Shown: positions 5,675 through 12,219 of the stretch, piece by piece
How positions within the stretch are numbered: the stretch's first letter is position 1
How the letters are laid out: the number at the start of each line of letters is the position of its first letter
Source of the DNA: Candidatus Saccharimonadota bacterium
GTDB taxonomy: Bacteria; Patescibacteriota; Saccharimonadia; UBA4664
Assembly: GCA_029288275.1 (NCBI GenBank)
Contig: JARIHM010000088.1
Span: forward strand, 1 to 14,464
Reading direction: 5' to 3'
DNA: 14,464 nt
Position numbers and translations under genes: made by a program
The notes under the pieces: generated by a model
Seen by the model: the letters and a program-made list of their open reading frames with translations, nothing else
Databases searched by the model: none
What the model was told of the DNA's origin: nothing

Positions 5675-6634
5675 CTATTGTGAAGAGCGTTTTAAAGCAT
5701 CCAAATAAGCTCGGATAGCTAAGGCGGCACTCACGCCCTCGCCAATGGCACTGGCAATCTGCCAGGTTGAGCCGGAGCGCACATCGCCAGCCGCATACAC
5801 CCCGGGCAGACTGGTGGCAAAATTAGTACCGGTGATCACAAATCCGCGCTCATCCAGATCAATCACGCCCTTAAAAGCCTGGGTATTAGGCAGAAGCCCA
5901 ATGAACACAAATAGGCCATCTGCCTGATAGGTTACCATTGTTTTGGTGGGTCCCTGCTCGGCCCTCACGGTGAGACGGTTTTGGTCATTGCGCTCAAGCT
6001 GCGTAATAGCCGTCTCATACACAAAGGTTACATTGGGCAGCTGCTGAACCTGATGACGCAGAATAGCCGACCCTTTGAGCTCTGGCCCGCGTACTAAAAG
6101 CGTAATATGACTGGCAAATTTGGTTAAAAAGAGCGTTTCTTGCATGGCGGAATTGCCGCCTCCAACCACCACGAGTTCTTTATCGCGGTAAATCGGACCG
6201 TCACAGGTGGCGCAAAAGTGTACTCCGCGGCCAACAAGCGCGTCCTCACCCGGCACACCCAGGTGGCGATACGTACTACCTGTAGCAATCAACACGCTGT
6301 GCGCCACCAGCTCTTGGCTGCCTGAGAGTTTAAGATGGAGCAGATCGCTTTGGCGACTTAGCCCCGTAACTGCTACGCCACTGCGCACCTCGGCTCCATA
6401 ACGCTTGGCATGAGCAAATAAATGATCAGCCAATTCAAGTCCGCCTACGCCCTTATCAAAACCAGGATAGTTATCGATAATGTCGGTAATAGCAGCCAGA
6501 CCGCCTACTACGCCTTTTTCAAACAAAGTAGTTTTGATGTCTTCTCGCGTGGAGTACACAGCCGCAGCTAGACCGGCCGGACCCGCCCCCACGATGGCTA
6601 AATCAATCGGCGCCGATGAATCTGAACGTGCCAT
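5675..6634 (-). CDS. trxB: Thioredoxin-reductase-like FAD oxidoreductase
   Basis: Flavoprotein of the low-molecular-weight thioredoxin reductase family, which passes electrons from NADPH through FAD and a CxxC pair to thioredoxin. Its 319 residues match the family length. Motifs in order: FAD-binding GAGPAG (16-21), NYPGF (55-59), redox-active CATC (141-144), nucleotide-binding GGGNSA (158-163), and the second FAD motif AAGDVR (281-286). Two points differ from E. coli TrxB. The NADPH 2'-phosphate motif HRRxxxxR is replaced by LVRGPELKGS (180-189), and the usual GGQ before the NYPG region is GGL. Electron donor or partner may therefore differ. The ATG has a good site (AGAGAGG, 6 nt upstream). 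It diverges from the 6683 gene with only 48 bp between. Family certain, exact substrate less so. Confidence 0.9.
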   Translation of the reverse strand: MARSDSSAPIDLAIVGAGPAGLAAAVYSTREDIKTTLFEKGVVGGLAAITDIIDNYPGFDKGVGGLELADHLFAHAKRYGAEVRSGVAVTGLSRQSDLLHLKLSGSQELVAHSVLIATGSTYRHLGVPGEDALVGRGVHFCATCDGPIYRDKELVVVGGGNSAMQETLFLTKFASHITLLVRGPELKGSAILRHQVQQLPNVTFVYETAITQLERNDQNRLTVRAEQGPTKTMVTYQADGLFVFIGLLPNTQAFKGVIDLDERGFVITGTNFATSLPGVYAAGDVRSGSTWQIASAIGEGVSAALAIRAYLDALKRSSQ

Positions 6635-6682
6635 AACATACCTCTCTGGTGTCGATGATGATGCTTATGGTAAAAAGATAAC

Positions 6683-7180
6683 ATGAAGTTCACCCGCCAG
6701 TCTTCAATTTACCGGGGCCACGTTCGGCGGTTCCGTGTTGGCCTGATACTAACTGGGGTAATCGGTGTAAGCGTGCTCGCTTTTGGTCTTGTCCATTGGC
6801 TAGGGCGTCCGCCGGTCACCAAACAGGCGAATACAGCTGCCGGGCGCAACGACGAGCGCCGTGCTGATCTGACCGCCCTGGCGCAGGGATTACAGCAATA
6901 TCTGGCTACGCACAGCCAACTACCCGTAAGCGTAACTGCGCAGGGCGCGGAGATCTGTTCGAGCCAGGGTACGCCCTGCCGTGCCGCCGGCATGATCGAC
7001 CTCACTTTTGCTACTGGCCTTACCGAGGCTTTGCCCGCTATTCCACGCGACCCTATTGGCTCGTCCGGCCAATTCGGTACCGGATTTCGCCTGAGCCACC
7101 TACCCTCAGGCCAATTTGAGCTCACTGCCGAGCGAGCTGAGGCCGGCGCTAGCCTCAGTGTGATGGTTACGCCAAAATAA
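6683..7180 (+). CDS. Pilin-like single-pass membrane protein
   Basis: Protein of 165 residues: a basic N-terminus (KFTRQSSIYRGHVRRFR), one membrane helix (about residues 19-41), then an extracytoplasmic domain. The segment DERRADLTALAQGLQQYLATHSQLP, then LPAIPRDPIG, resembles the head of CPR type IV pilin-like proteins, where 'RxADLxxIxxALxxYxxxxGxYP ... LPxDP' recurs. There is no GFTLIE-type prepilin cleavage site, so it is not a standard pilin; a fixed membrane anchor is more likely. Two Cys (in CSSQGTPC) could form a disulfide. No Shine-Dalgarno site is visible, so the message may be leaderless or nearly so. Its stop overlaps the tail of the convergent hydrolase gene by 14 bp. Gene likely, function inferred only. 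Confidence 0.72.
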   Translation: MKFTRQSSIYRGHVRRFRVGLILTGVIGVSVLAFGLVHWLGRPPVTKQANTAAGRNDERRADLTALAQGLQQYLATHSQLPVSVTAQGAEICSSQGTPCRAAGMIDLTFATGLTEALPAIPRDPIGSSGQFGTGFRLSHLPSGQFELTAERAEAGASLSVMVTPK

Positions 7181-8207
7181 GCTCCGCTAACGCCCGCCGC
7201 ACCCCATTAATGGCATCACGCGAGGCTGGCCGATGCGGGTAGGTCCGGTTCGACAACAGCACCACGGCAGCTTGGCTTACCGGATCAATCAGAATATAGC
7301 TGCCAGTGAAGCCGGTTTTACCAAATAGCCTCGCGCTACCTTTAGTACCCATAAAGCGCTCCTGACCCAGCTCCCAGCCTAAGCCGGCGCTATCACCGAG
7401 TCGAGCAATGTGGTTCGTGCTCAGGCGCTCAATAGTGGAGCCGCTCAGGTAGCCTTGACCGCCGTCCAGGATCATGTGCGCAAAACGCAGGAGGTCCCCA
7501 GCGGTTGTAAATAGACCGGCATCACCCGCTACCTGGCCGGCCTGCCGCAGCGTCCAGGCTGCTTCGTCGTGAACCCGGCCGCAGACCTCGCCAGTAGCCG
7601 TCAGTTCGGTGGGAGCCACCTCTGTTTGAGCCACTCGCTCTGGCCAGAACGTGCTATGGGTCATACCAAGCGGCTCAAACAACCACGCGCCAGCCAGCTC
7701 ATCGAGCGACTGGCCCGTAAGCCGCTCTACCATCAGCCCCAGAATAATTGCCGGCGTATTGGTGTAGTGATACTTCTGACCCGGCGGAGCCATAAGCGGC
7801 GCCTGCCAAATGGCTTGCCAGAGCGCCTCGGCACCATGCCCCGCAGCCGCAGCCAGACCACCCGGCAGATCCCAGATCACCGTATAGGTAAGCAGATGGC
7901 GCACGAGAATCTGCTCGCGTTCTGCGCAGGCAATTTCTGGCACATAGGCGATAATTTGGTCGTCGAGCGCTACACGTCCCCGCTCCATCAGCATAAGCAC
8001 AAGGGTAGCCAGTGGGATACTCTTTGTTATAGATGCCACATCGTAGAGCGTATCCGGCGTGACAGCAGGGCTACTCTCATACCGGAGATGGCCCAGGCTT
8101 ATGACCTTGGTGCGACCCTCCTTGATATAGCCGACTTGAGCGCCCGGAAATACCCGGTCGTTGATAGCCTTTTGCACTAATTCAGTAATAGTTTGATCAC
8201 TAACCAT
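7167..8207 (-). CDS. Beta-lactamase-fold serine hydrolase (class C-like)
   Basis: Member of the serine beta-lactamase-like superfamily (PF00144), which includes esterases, D-aminopeptidases and penicillin-binding-like enzymes. Its 346 residues carry the full catalytic set: SxxK as SITK (59-62), with Ser59 the nucleophile; YxN as YTN (148-150); and the KTG triad as GKTGFTG (296-302). The family segment GDAGLFTTAGDLLRFA (228-243) is also present. No signal peptide or membrane helix is visible, so it probably acts in the cytoplasm on a small ester, amide or peptide. It should not be read as an antibiotic-resistance gene. The start ATG has only a weak site (AGTAGG, close). The 3' end overlaps the convergent membrane-protein gene by 14 bp. 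Confidence 0.92.
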   Translation of the reverse strand: MVSDQTITELVQKAINDRVFPGAQVGYIKEGRTKVISLGHLRYESSPAVTPDTLYDVASITKSIPLATLVLMLMERGRVALDDQIIAYVPEIACAEREQILVRHLLTYTVIWDLPGGLAAAAGHGAEALWQAIWQAPLMAPPGQKYHYTNTPAIILGLMVERLTGQSLDELAGAWLFEPLGMTHSTFWPERVAQTEVAPTELTATGEVCGRVHDEAAWTLRQAGQVAGDAGLFTTAGDLLRFAHMILDGGQGYLSGSTIERLSTNHIARLGDSAGLGWELGQERFMGTKGSARLFGKTGFTGSYILIDPVSQAAVVLLSNRTYPHRPASRDAINGVRRALAELILA

Positions 8208-8256
8208 AAGCCTACTATACCCTAGGCACCGAATATGAGTGCTGTTCCAGGCTTAT

Positions 8257-8285
8257 ATGAGACCCAAACGCGCCAAAACTGTCAA
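8257..8285 (-). promoter_or_regulatory. Possible promoter of the serine hydrolase gene
   Basis: A perfect TTGACA on the minus strand (8285-8280) lies 17 nt from TCTCAT (8262-8257), which matches four of six -10 bases. A TATAAG just downstream is a better hexamer but would need a 22-nt spacer. Confidence 0.38.
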
Positions 8286-8328
8286 TTTCGTTACTGTGCA
8301 TTATTCTAATAATTACTCTGTTTTTCTC

Positions 8329-8358
8329 TTGCATTTTTGGATTATTTGACCATATACT
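8329..8358 (+). promoter_or_regulatory. Promoter of the phosphoesterase gene
   Basis: TTGCAT (8329-8334) and TATACT (8353-8358) are 18 nt apart in AT-rich DNA, giving a leader of about 80 nt that includes the inverted repeat at 8407-8422. Confidence 0.5.
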
Positions 8359-8406
8359 CAAAGCATAACCCCCATCAGAAAGGGCTTGTATACCTTCAAA
8401 ACTTAA

Positions 8407-8422
8407 GCCAAGCACGCTTGGC
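8407..8422. promoter_or_regulatory. Inverted repeat in the phosphoesterase leader
   Basis: GCCAAGC-AC-GCTTGGC is a perfect 16-bp dyad, 12 nt upstream of the GGAGGTG ribosome-binding site. It could be an operator for a dimeric regulator or, in RNA, a small hairpin (6 bp, CACG loop). The gene product itself has a DNA-binding-like N-terminus, so self-regulation is possible. This is inference. Confidence 0.4.
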
Positions 8423-8444
8423 CTACCGCACCCGGAGGTGCATC

Positions 8445-9719
8445 ATGGACCGCATCAAGTGGACCCCGGACCAGATCGACCGCCTCTTGGCGTGCGACAC
8501 AAACGAGGAACTGCTGGCGGCCTTTCCTGGCCGCGCCATCCCCTACCTACGCGCCCAGCAGCGCAAATTCCGCATTGTGCGGCCGGTACCCAGCTCTACG
8601 CCCGCCAAGGGCACGGGACGCTCTCGTACCGACGGCAGCTCGGCCCTGGCCGACGATCCGGACGAAGAGCTGGACGAAGCCGAGGCAGTGGAGGAGTCGC
8701 GCAAGGACCGCGAGATCAGCCGCCTTAAGGGTGAGGTCACGCGGCTACGGCGGCTCTACACGGTGCAGACCAAGGAGTCGGCCGGCGTGGAGGCGATGGT
8801 TCAGGCCATTCGCGACACCTTGCCCACCATGAAGCCGGTACGAGCGCCCCGCTACACTGCACCGCCCGCCGGTGTGGAGGAGGAGTCGCTCGTTCAGCTG
8901 CTGGGCGACCTGCACATTGGAGAGGTGGTTGATCCTCAGCAGACCGCCGGCATGAGCGCTTTCAGCGTTGAGATTGCCCGCGAGCGCATCCGCCACACCG
9001 TGGACACGGCCATCTCCATCGCCCACAGCAAGCTCAGCAACTACCGCTTCCGCAAGCTGTACGTGTTCCTGCTGGGCGACTTGGTAAGCGGCATCATCCA
9101 CGACGAGCTGCGCGCCAACGACGAGGTGGGCATCATCGAGCAGTGCCTGCTGGCCGTGGAGATTCTGGCAGAGGCCATCCTCAAGTTTTGCCAGGCCTTC
9201 CCGGAGGTGCATGTGACGTCGGTGGTGGGCAACCACGGTCGCGTCACTGAAGAGAAGTACTTCAAGGGCAAGGCTACCAACAACTACGACTACCTGATCG
9301 CCAAGATGCTCGAGAAACTGCTGGCCGACCAGCCGAATCTCACCTGGAACATTCCCAAGAGCTTCTTCACGGTCGAGACGGTCGAGAACGAGTCGTTCCT
9401 GCTACTCCACGGTGACGTGGTGAAGAGCTGGATGGGTATTCCGTTCTACGGCCTGCAGCGGGCCTACTTGAAGTGGCGGGCGCTTCACGCCGACTACGGA
9501 TTCCCGTTCAAGCACATGGTGGTGGGCCACTACCACAACCCCAACATGATGAGCATCATCCGCTACAAGCTCATCATCAACGGCTGCATCAAGGGCGGCG
9601 ACGAGTACAGCATCGGGGCCATTGCCGCCGCCTGCGACCCCTCGCAGACGCTGTTCGGAGTCCACCCGCGCAAGGGCATCACCCACTACTGGGAGATCAA
9701 CTCGGCCGAAGCAGCCTAA
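8445..9719 (+). CDS. Phage-type calcineurin-like metallophosphoesterase with N-terminal HTH
   Basis: Protein of 424 residues. I chose ATG 8445 because GGAGGTG lies just upstream; the longer frame from 8337 has no such site. Residues 5-44 (WTPDQIDRLLACDTNEELLA, then FPGRA) look like a Myb/SANT or homeodomain-like helix-turn-helix. Residues 71-109 are acidic, then coiled-coil-like. Residues 150-420 are a metallophosphoesterase with all metal motifs: GDLH (154-157), GDLVSG (211-216), GNHGR (262-266), HGD (322-324) and GHYH (361-364). The form 'GDLVSGxIHDEL ... GNHGR' is one I associate with phage and prophage phosphoesterases of unsettled function. The gene is richer in C/G at third codon positions than its neighbours and sits in AT-rich flanks, which suggests transfer. 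No other phage gene is nearby. Confidence 0.9.
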   Translation: MDRIKWTPDQIDRLLACDTNEELLAAFPGRAIPYLRAQQRKFRIVRPVPSSTPAKGTGRSRTDGSSALADDPDEELDEAEAVEESRKDREISRLKGEVTRLRRLYTVQTKESAGVEAMVQAIRDTLPTMKPVRAPRYTAPPAGVEEESLVQLLGDLHIGEVVDPQQTAGMSAFSVEIARERIRHTVDTAISIAHSKLSNYRFRKLYVFLLGDLVSGIIHDELRANDEVGIIEQCLLAVEILAEAILKFCQAFPEVHVTSVVGNHGRVTEEKYFKGKATNNYDYLIAKMLEKLLADQPNLTWNIPKSFFTVETVENESFLLLHGDVVKSWMGIPFYGLQRAYLKWRALHADYGFPFKHMVVGHYHNPNMMSIIRYKLIINGCIKGGDEYSIGAIAAACDPSQTLFGVHPRKGITHYWEINSAEAA

Positions 9720-9727
9720 ACAAGAAA

Positions 9728-9763
9728 TTTGGCGCCAGATGTACCCATGCATCTGGCGCCAAA
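9728..9763 (-). terminator. Long hairpin between convergent genes
   Basis: Arms TTTGGCGCCAGATG (9728-9741) and CATCTGGCGCCAAA (9750-9763) pair perfectly over 14 bp, and two more pairs leave a CCCA loop. On the minus strand it is followed by TTTCTTG, a modest T tract; on the plus strand no T run follows. It is placed to end the tag operon and may slow or protect transcripts of the phosphoesterase gene. Confidence 0.7.
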
Positions 9764-9784
9764 CTATGCAGGTCCAAGCTAAGC

Positions 9785-9976
9785 TTAGGCCGCGATACTA
9801 AGACGAGAACAAGCCCCTGCGACGTCCAAGGCGGCTTCCTGGATAGCCACAGCCGCGCTGGTTATTGCTGCCCCGATTCTTAAAGCACAGGCCAGGCAAA
9901 TCGTGCCGCTTGGCTTGATGCGTTCGGGGCAAGACTTGCAATTGCATCCACAAGGAATCGTTGCGGTGTCAGTCAA
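9785..9976 (-). CDS. Small Cys-cluster protein, second after tag
   Basis: Protein of 63 residues from TTG 9976, with GGAGG 8 nt upstream. Cysteines are at 9, 11, 13 and 16 (CGCNCKSC) and at 27 and 30 (CLAC), a pattern that suggests a zinc-binding ribbon or knuckle. Residues 31-63 are an Ala-rich amphipathic helix (LRIGAAITSAAVAIQEAALD). From the last Cys of the first cluster to the CxxC pair there are 10 residues, exactly as in the neighbouring 54-residue protein, so the two look like paralogs. Only 18 nt separate it from that gene, so they are probably cotranscribed, and a long hairpin follows. I know no named family. The good ribosome-binding site and the shared Cys pattern are the evidence that it is real. 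Confidence 0.7.
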   Translation of the reverse strand: MTDTATIPCGCNCKSCPERIKPSGTICLACALRIGAAITSAAVAIQEAALDVAGACSRLSIAA

Positions 9977-9994
9977 GATCTTTGCCTCCGAGAG

Positions 9995-10159
9995 TTAATC
10001 CGGATAGGGATCGCTGTGCCTAGCATCGCCAGCATTAATCTTTTTCTGGCATTTATTGCACAGGTACCTGTCGCCCGGGATACTTGTGTTGCACCCGCAC
10101 CCGCAGCGGCAAGTCACGCGCTCAGCACTAGCGTCTGAAGCACTCAGGCCTAATGGCAC
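9995..10159 (-). CDS. Small Cys-cluster (zinc-ribbon-like) protein, first after tag
   Basis: Protein of 54 residues starting at GTG 10159, with GAGGAG 6 nt upstream, a near-ideal site. Cysteines lie at 17, 19, 21 and 23 (CRCGCGC) and at 34 and 37 (CNKC), followed by a basic helix (QKKINAGDARH). The alternating CxCxCxC cluster plus CxxC suggests a metal site, most likely zinc. It begins 30 nt after the stop of tag and ends 18 nt before the second Cys-cluster gene, on the same strand, so an operon is likely. The protein is easily missed by gene finders because of its size and GTG start. No known family was recognised. Confidence 0.72.
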   Translation of the reverse strand: MPLGLSASDASAERVTCRCGCGCNTSIPGDRYLCNKCQKKINAGDARHSDPYPD

Positions 10160-10189
10160 CTTGGACTCCTCACTATTGGCAAGTCTACT

Positions 10190-10780
10190 TTATCCTAGCA
10201 AGGCTTTATACCGAAAACAATCCACGGTGTGGTCGTTCACCATGCCAACAGCTTGCATATGAGCATACATAATCGTAGGCCCTACAAACCGGAAGCCTCG
10301 GCGTCGTAGATCGGCACTAAAGGCTTCGGCCTGAGGCGTAACGGCTGGTATATCCGACCCCTTGTGCCAATGATTCTGACGAGGGCGGCCATCCATAAAA
10401 GCCCATTGGTAAGCGCTAAATGAGCCAAATTCGCGCTGGACCTCTAGAAACCTCTGCGCATTGGTGACGGCAGCCGTTACTTTAAGTCGGTTACGAATGA
10501 TTCCAGGATCCTGCAGAAGGGCTTCGACTCGGTCGGCATTATACTGGGCAACAGCCAGATGATCAAAGTTGGCAAAGGCCCGGCGGTAACCCTCGCGTCG
10601 ACGCAGAATTGTGAGCCAGGACAGGCCGGCCTGGGCGCCTTCAAGGATCAAAAACTCAAAGAGTATGCCATCATCATATACGGGTACACCCCACTCCTGA
10701 TCGTGATAGCGTTCATAGAGCTCGTTGCCAGGAATCACCCAAGCGCAGCGGGTACTAACGGTGGTATCAGGCTGGGCCAT
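10190..10780 (-). CDS. tag: 3-methyladenine DNA glycosylase I
   Basis: Base-excision-repair enzyme that removes 3-methyladenine from alkylated DNA. Its 196 residues align along their whole length with E. coli Tag. The zinc ligands are all present: C12 (TRCAWV), H26 (YHDQEWGVP), H184 and C188 (NDHTVDC). The conserved glutamate in LEGAQAGLSW is E47, the counterpart of E38 in E. coli. RRRGFRFVGPTIMYAHMQA (159-177) matches the family signature. The ATG has AAGGA 8 nt upstream and a perfect TATAAT about 26 nt upstream of the start codon. It is the first gene of a probable three-gene unit with two small Cys-cluster proteins. Confidence 0.97.
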   Translation of the reverse strand: MAQPDTTVSTRCAWVIPGNELYERYHDQEWGVPVYDDGILFEFLILEGAQAGLSWLTILRRREGYRRAFANFDHLAVAQYNADRVEALLQDPGIIRNRLKVTAAVTNAQRFLEVQREFGSFSAYQWAFMDGRPRQNHWHKGSDIPAVTPQAEAFSADLRRRGFRFVGPTIMYAHMQAVGMVNDHTVDCFRYKALLG

Positions 10781-10805
10781 AGATGAATCCTTTCTGGTAG
10801 ACTCT

Positions 10806-10811
10806 ATTATA
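10806..10811 (-). promoter_or_regulatory. -10 element of the tag promoter
   Basis: A perfect TATAAT reads on the minus strand at 10811-10806. Transcription would start near 10799, 19 nt before the tag ATG. No convincing -35 lies at 16-18 nt, which may mean activator control; TTGTGA is present but about 22 nt away. Confidence 0.45.
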
Positions 10812-10856
10812 CGCCGGTGGTATCAGCAGTATCTCACAAGCAAAGAGGGGCCTAGG

Positions 10857-11054
10857 ATGTGCGATAAGAAGCCAGCCGTGCTTGAGGCCGAACCTACGCA
10901 TATGACCAGCGAGGAGGCTAAGGCTAGCACCAAGCATACGCGGAATTGTCAGCGAAGCGGCCGGTCGGAGACAGGCATTGTCGACGGCTTCTGGGTAACT
11001 CGGTGCTGGGACTGCAATAGAGTACTCAGGCGGGTTGAGCACACATACCGCTAG
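10857..11054 (+). CDS. Small CxxC protein, divergent from tag
   Basis: Protein of 65 residues from ATG 10857, with AGAGGGG 6 nt upstream; an upstream in-frame extension to 10725 would run through the tag promoter and is unlikely. The N-terminal half is charged and helical (MTSEEAKASTKHTRNC). The C-terminal half holds C31, then CWDC (50-53) in FWVTRCWDCNRVLRR, a rubredoxin- or zinc-knuckle-like arrangement, with H27 and H62 as possible extra ligands. It is the third small Cys protein within 1.3 kb, here on the opposite strand, and is followed by a strong terminator. No family was recognised. Confidence 0.66.
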   Translation: MCDKKPAVLEAEPTHMTSEEAKASTKHTRNCQRSGRSETGIVDGFWVTRCWDCNRVLRRVEHTYR

Positions 11055-11066
11055 CAGCATCCTACC

Positions 11067-11100
11067 AACGCTGGGCTCCGCTACCTGGAGCTCAGCGTTT
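11067..11100 (+). terminator. Intrinsic terminator after the small CxxC gene
   Basis: Arms AACGCTGGGCTCC and GGAGCTCAGCGTT pair over 13 bp with one G-T wobble around a 7-nt loop. The T tract is short (TTTAT). It begins 12 nt after the stop of the 10857-11054 gene. Confidence 0.75.
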
Positions 11101-11160
11101 ATCAAAAGACAAGCTCATACTATGGTCTTTTTATTACGCTTACGCTAAGCTGAGGATACT

Positions 11161-12219
11161 ATGAAGAATTCTCTCCAACGTAACCTCTTACGGCTTGGCC
11201 TAGCCGCTTATTTGGGCGTCGCCACACTCCTGGGCGTAGCTGCTGATCTATCAATGACGATGCCGGCGATGGCAGCCTGCGCGGCCTTGCCTACTGGCAA
11301 TGGTACGGCTACGTTCACCGTAAGTGCCCCGAGTACCACGAATTACCGGTTCTGGGCGCATATGTATTCACCCTCAACGGGCAACGACGCTATGTACCTG
11401 CAAATCGACAATACGCTTTGCCAGGTGACGGTCGGTAATAGTAATGCACAGCCAGCGGGGCAGTTTACGTGGGTGGACTATCAGAATGGTAATACTGCTA
11501 GCAAAATCAATGTGAGCCTGACGGCTGGCAATCATACTATTGAGCTGGCTGGCCTGGACGCCGGCGTGGGCGTAGATAAGGTGATGCTCCTCACGGACAC
11601 GAACTGCGTACCTACCGGCGATGGGAGCAACTGCGTGTCTTCGGCCACGCCGACACCCACGCCAACAGCCACACCCAGCAGCCTGCCCAGTGTCACTCCT
11701 TCGCCTACAACGGTGATTAAGCCAACCGGCACGCCCACAGCTGGCGGCGGTACCTCGGTAAGTGGCGTAGTGACCCTACCCAAGGCCGCGCCAGACACTA
11801 CCCGGACCTACTATGTAGATGGCAAGCCGGTAGTAGGCAACGATCTTGATACCACGGCTCTCAGCGATGGCACTCATACCCTGCAGATCGTGGACCGGGG
11901 GCCAAATGGTCAAACAAAAGTAACGAGCCAAAAGATCGTCGTAAATAATAAGAAGACCTGGTGGCAGCTGGTAGTTACATGGCTTAAGGACCCTCTGCAC
12001 ATTGCGTTGGTAGTAGGCGTGGCACTACTGATAGGCGCAGGTGGGTTCGCCTTCTGGCGCTTCCGGCTCATCCAGGCCCAGGCGGGTCCGGTCACGCTGG
12101 ATGTACCGCCCGCGCCTACCGATGCCCCGCCCGCCAGTCCCACATTCTACCCTGAGGCCACTCAGCCAACTGATTCGTCTACCAATACGTCCAAGGATGA
12201 TACTAGCGCGTCATCATGA
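11161..12219 (+). CDS. Secreted CBM-like protein anchored by a C-terminal membrane helix
   Basis: Protein of 352 residues. It has an N-terminal signal peptide (hydrophobic about 9-28, likely cut after AMA at 36-38). Residues 40-158 are a beta-sandwich resembling carbohydrate-binding modules (CBM6/35-like): YRFWAHMYSP, a WVDYQNG turn, LTAGNHTIELAGLDAG, DKVMLLTD, ending CVPTGDGSNC. A Thr/Pro linker follows (about 161-200), then an Ig-like domain (YYVDGKPVVGNDLDTTALSDG), a membrane helix (about 279-299) and a 48-residue Pro/Thr tail inside. The CVPTG...NC ending is something I associate with Saccharibacteria surface proteins. GAGGA 5 nt upstream supports the ATG. Its stop overlaps the next start (ATGA), so it heads an operon. 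A glycan-binding role is likely but not proven. Confidence 0.82.
   Translation: MKNSLQRNLLRLGLAAYLGVATLLGVAADLSMTMPAMAACAALPTGNGTATFTVSAPSTTNYRFWAHMYSPSTGNDAMYLQIDNTLCQVTVGNSNAQPAGQFTWVDYQNGNTASKINVSLTAGNHTIELAGLDAGVGVDKVMLLTDTNCVPTGDGSNCVSSATPTPTPTATPSSLPSVTPSPTTVIKPTGTPTAGGGTSVSGVVTLPKAAPDTTRTYYVDGKPVVGNDLDTTALSDGTHTLQIVDRGPNGQTKVTSQKIVVNNKKTWWQLVVTWLKDPLHIALVVGVALLIGAGGFAFWRFRLIQAQAGPVTLDVPPAPTDAPPASPTFYPEATQPTDSSTNTSKDDTSASS

Noticed and set aside
7167..8207. Antibiotic-resistance beta-lactamase
   Set aside because: No signal peptide is seen and the motif set (SxxK, YxN, KTG) is shared by many esterases and peptidases; resistance cannot be claimed.
8337..8444. N-terminal extension of the phosphoesterase to 8337
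   Set aside because: The extension covers the promoter and leader dyad and lacks a ribosome-binding site, while ATG 8445 has a near-perfect one.
10056..10262. 68-residue plus-strand frame
   Set aside because: It lies opposite the 54-residue Cys-cluster gene and the end of tag, with no start signal.
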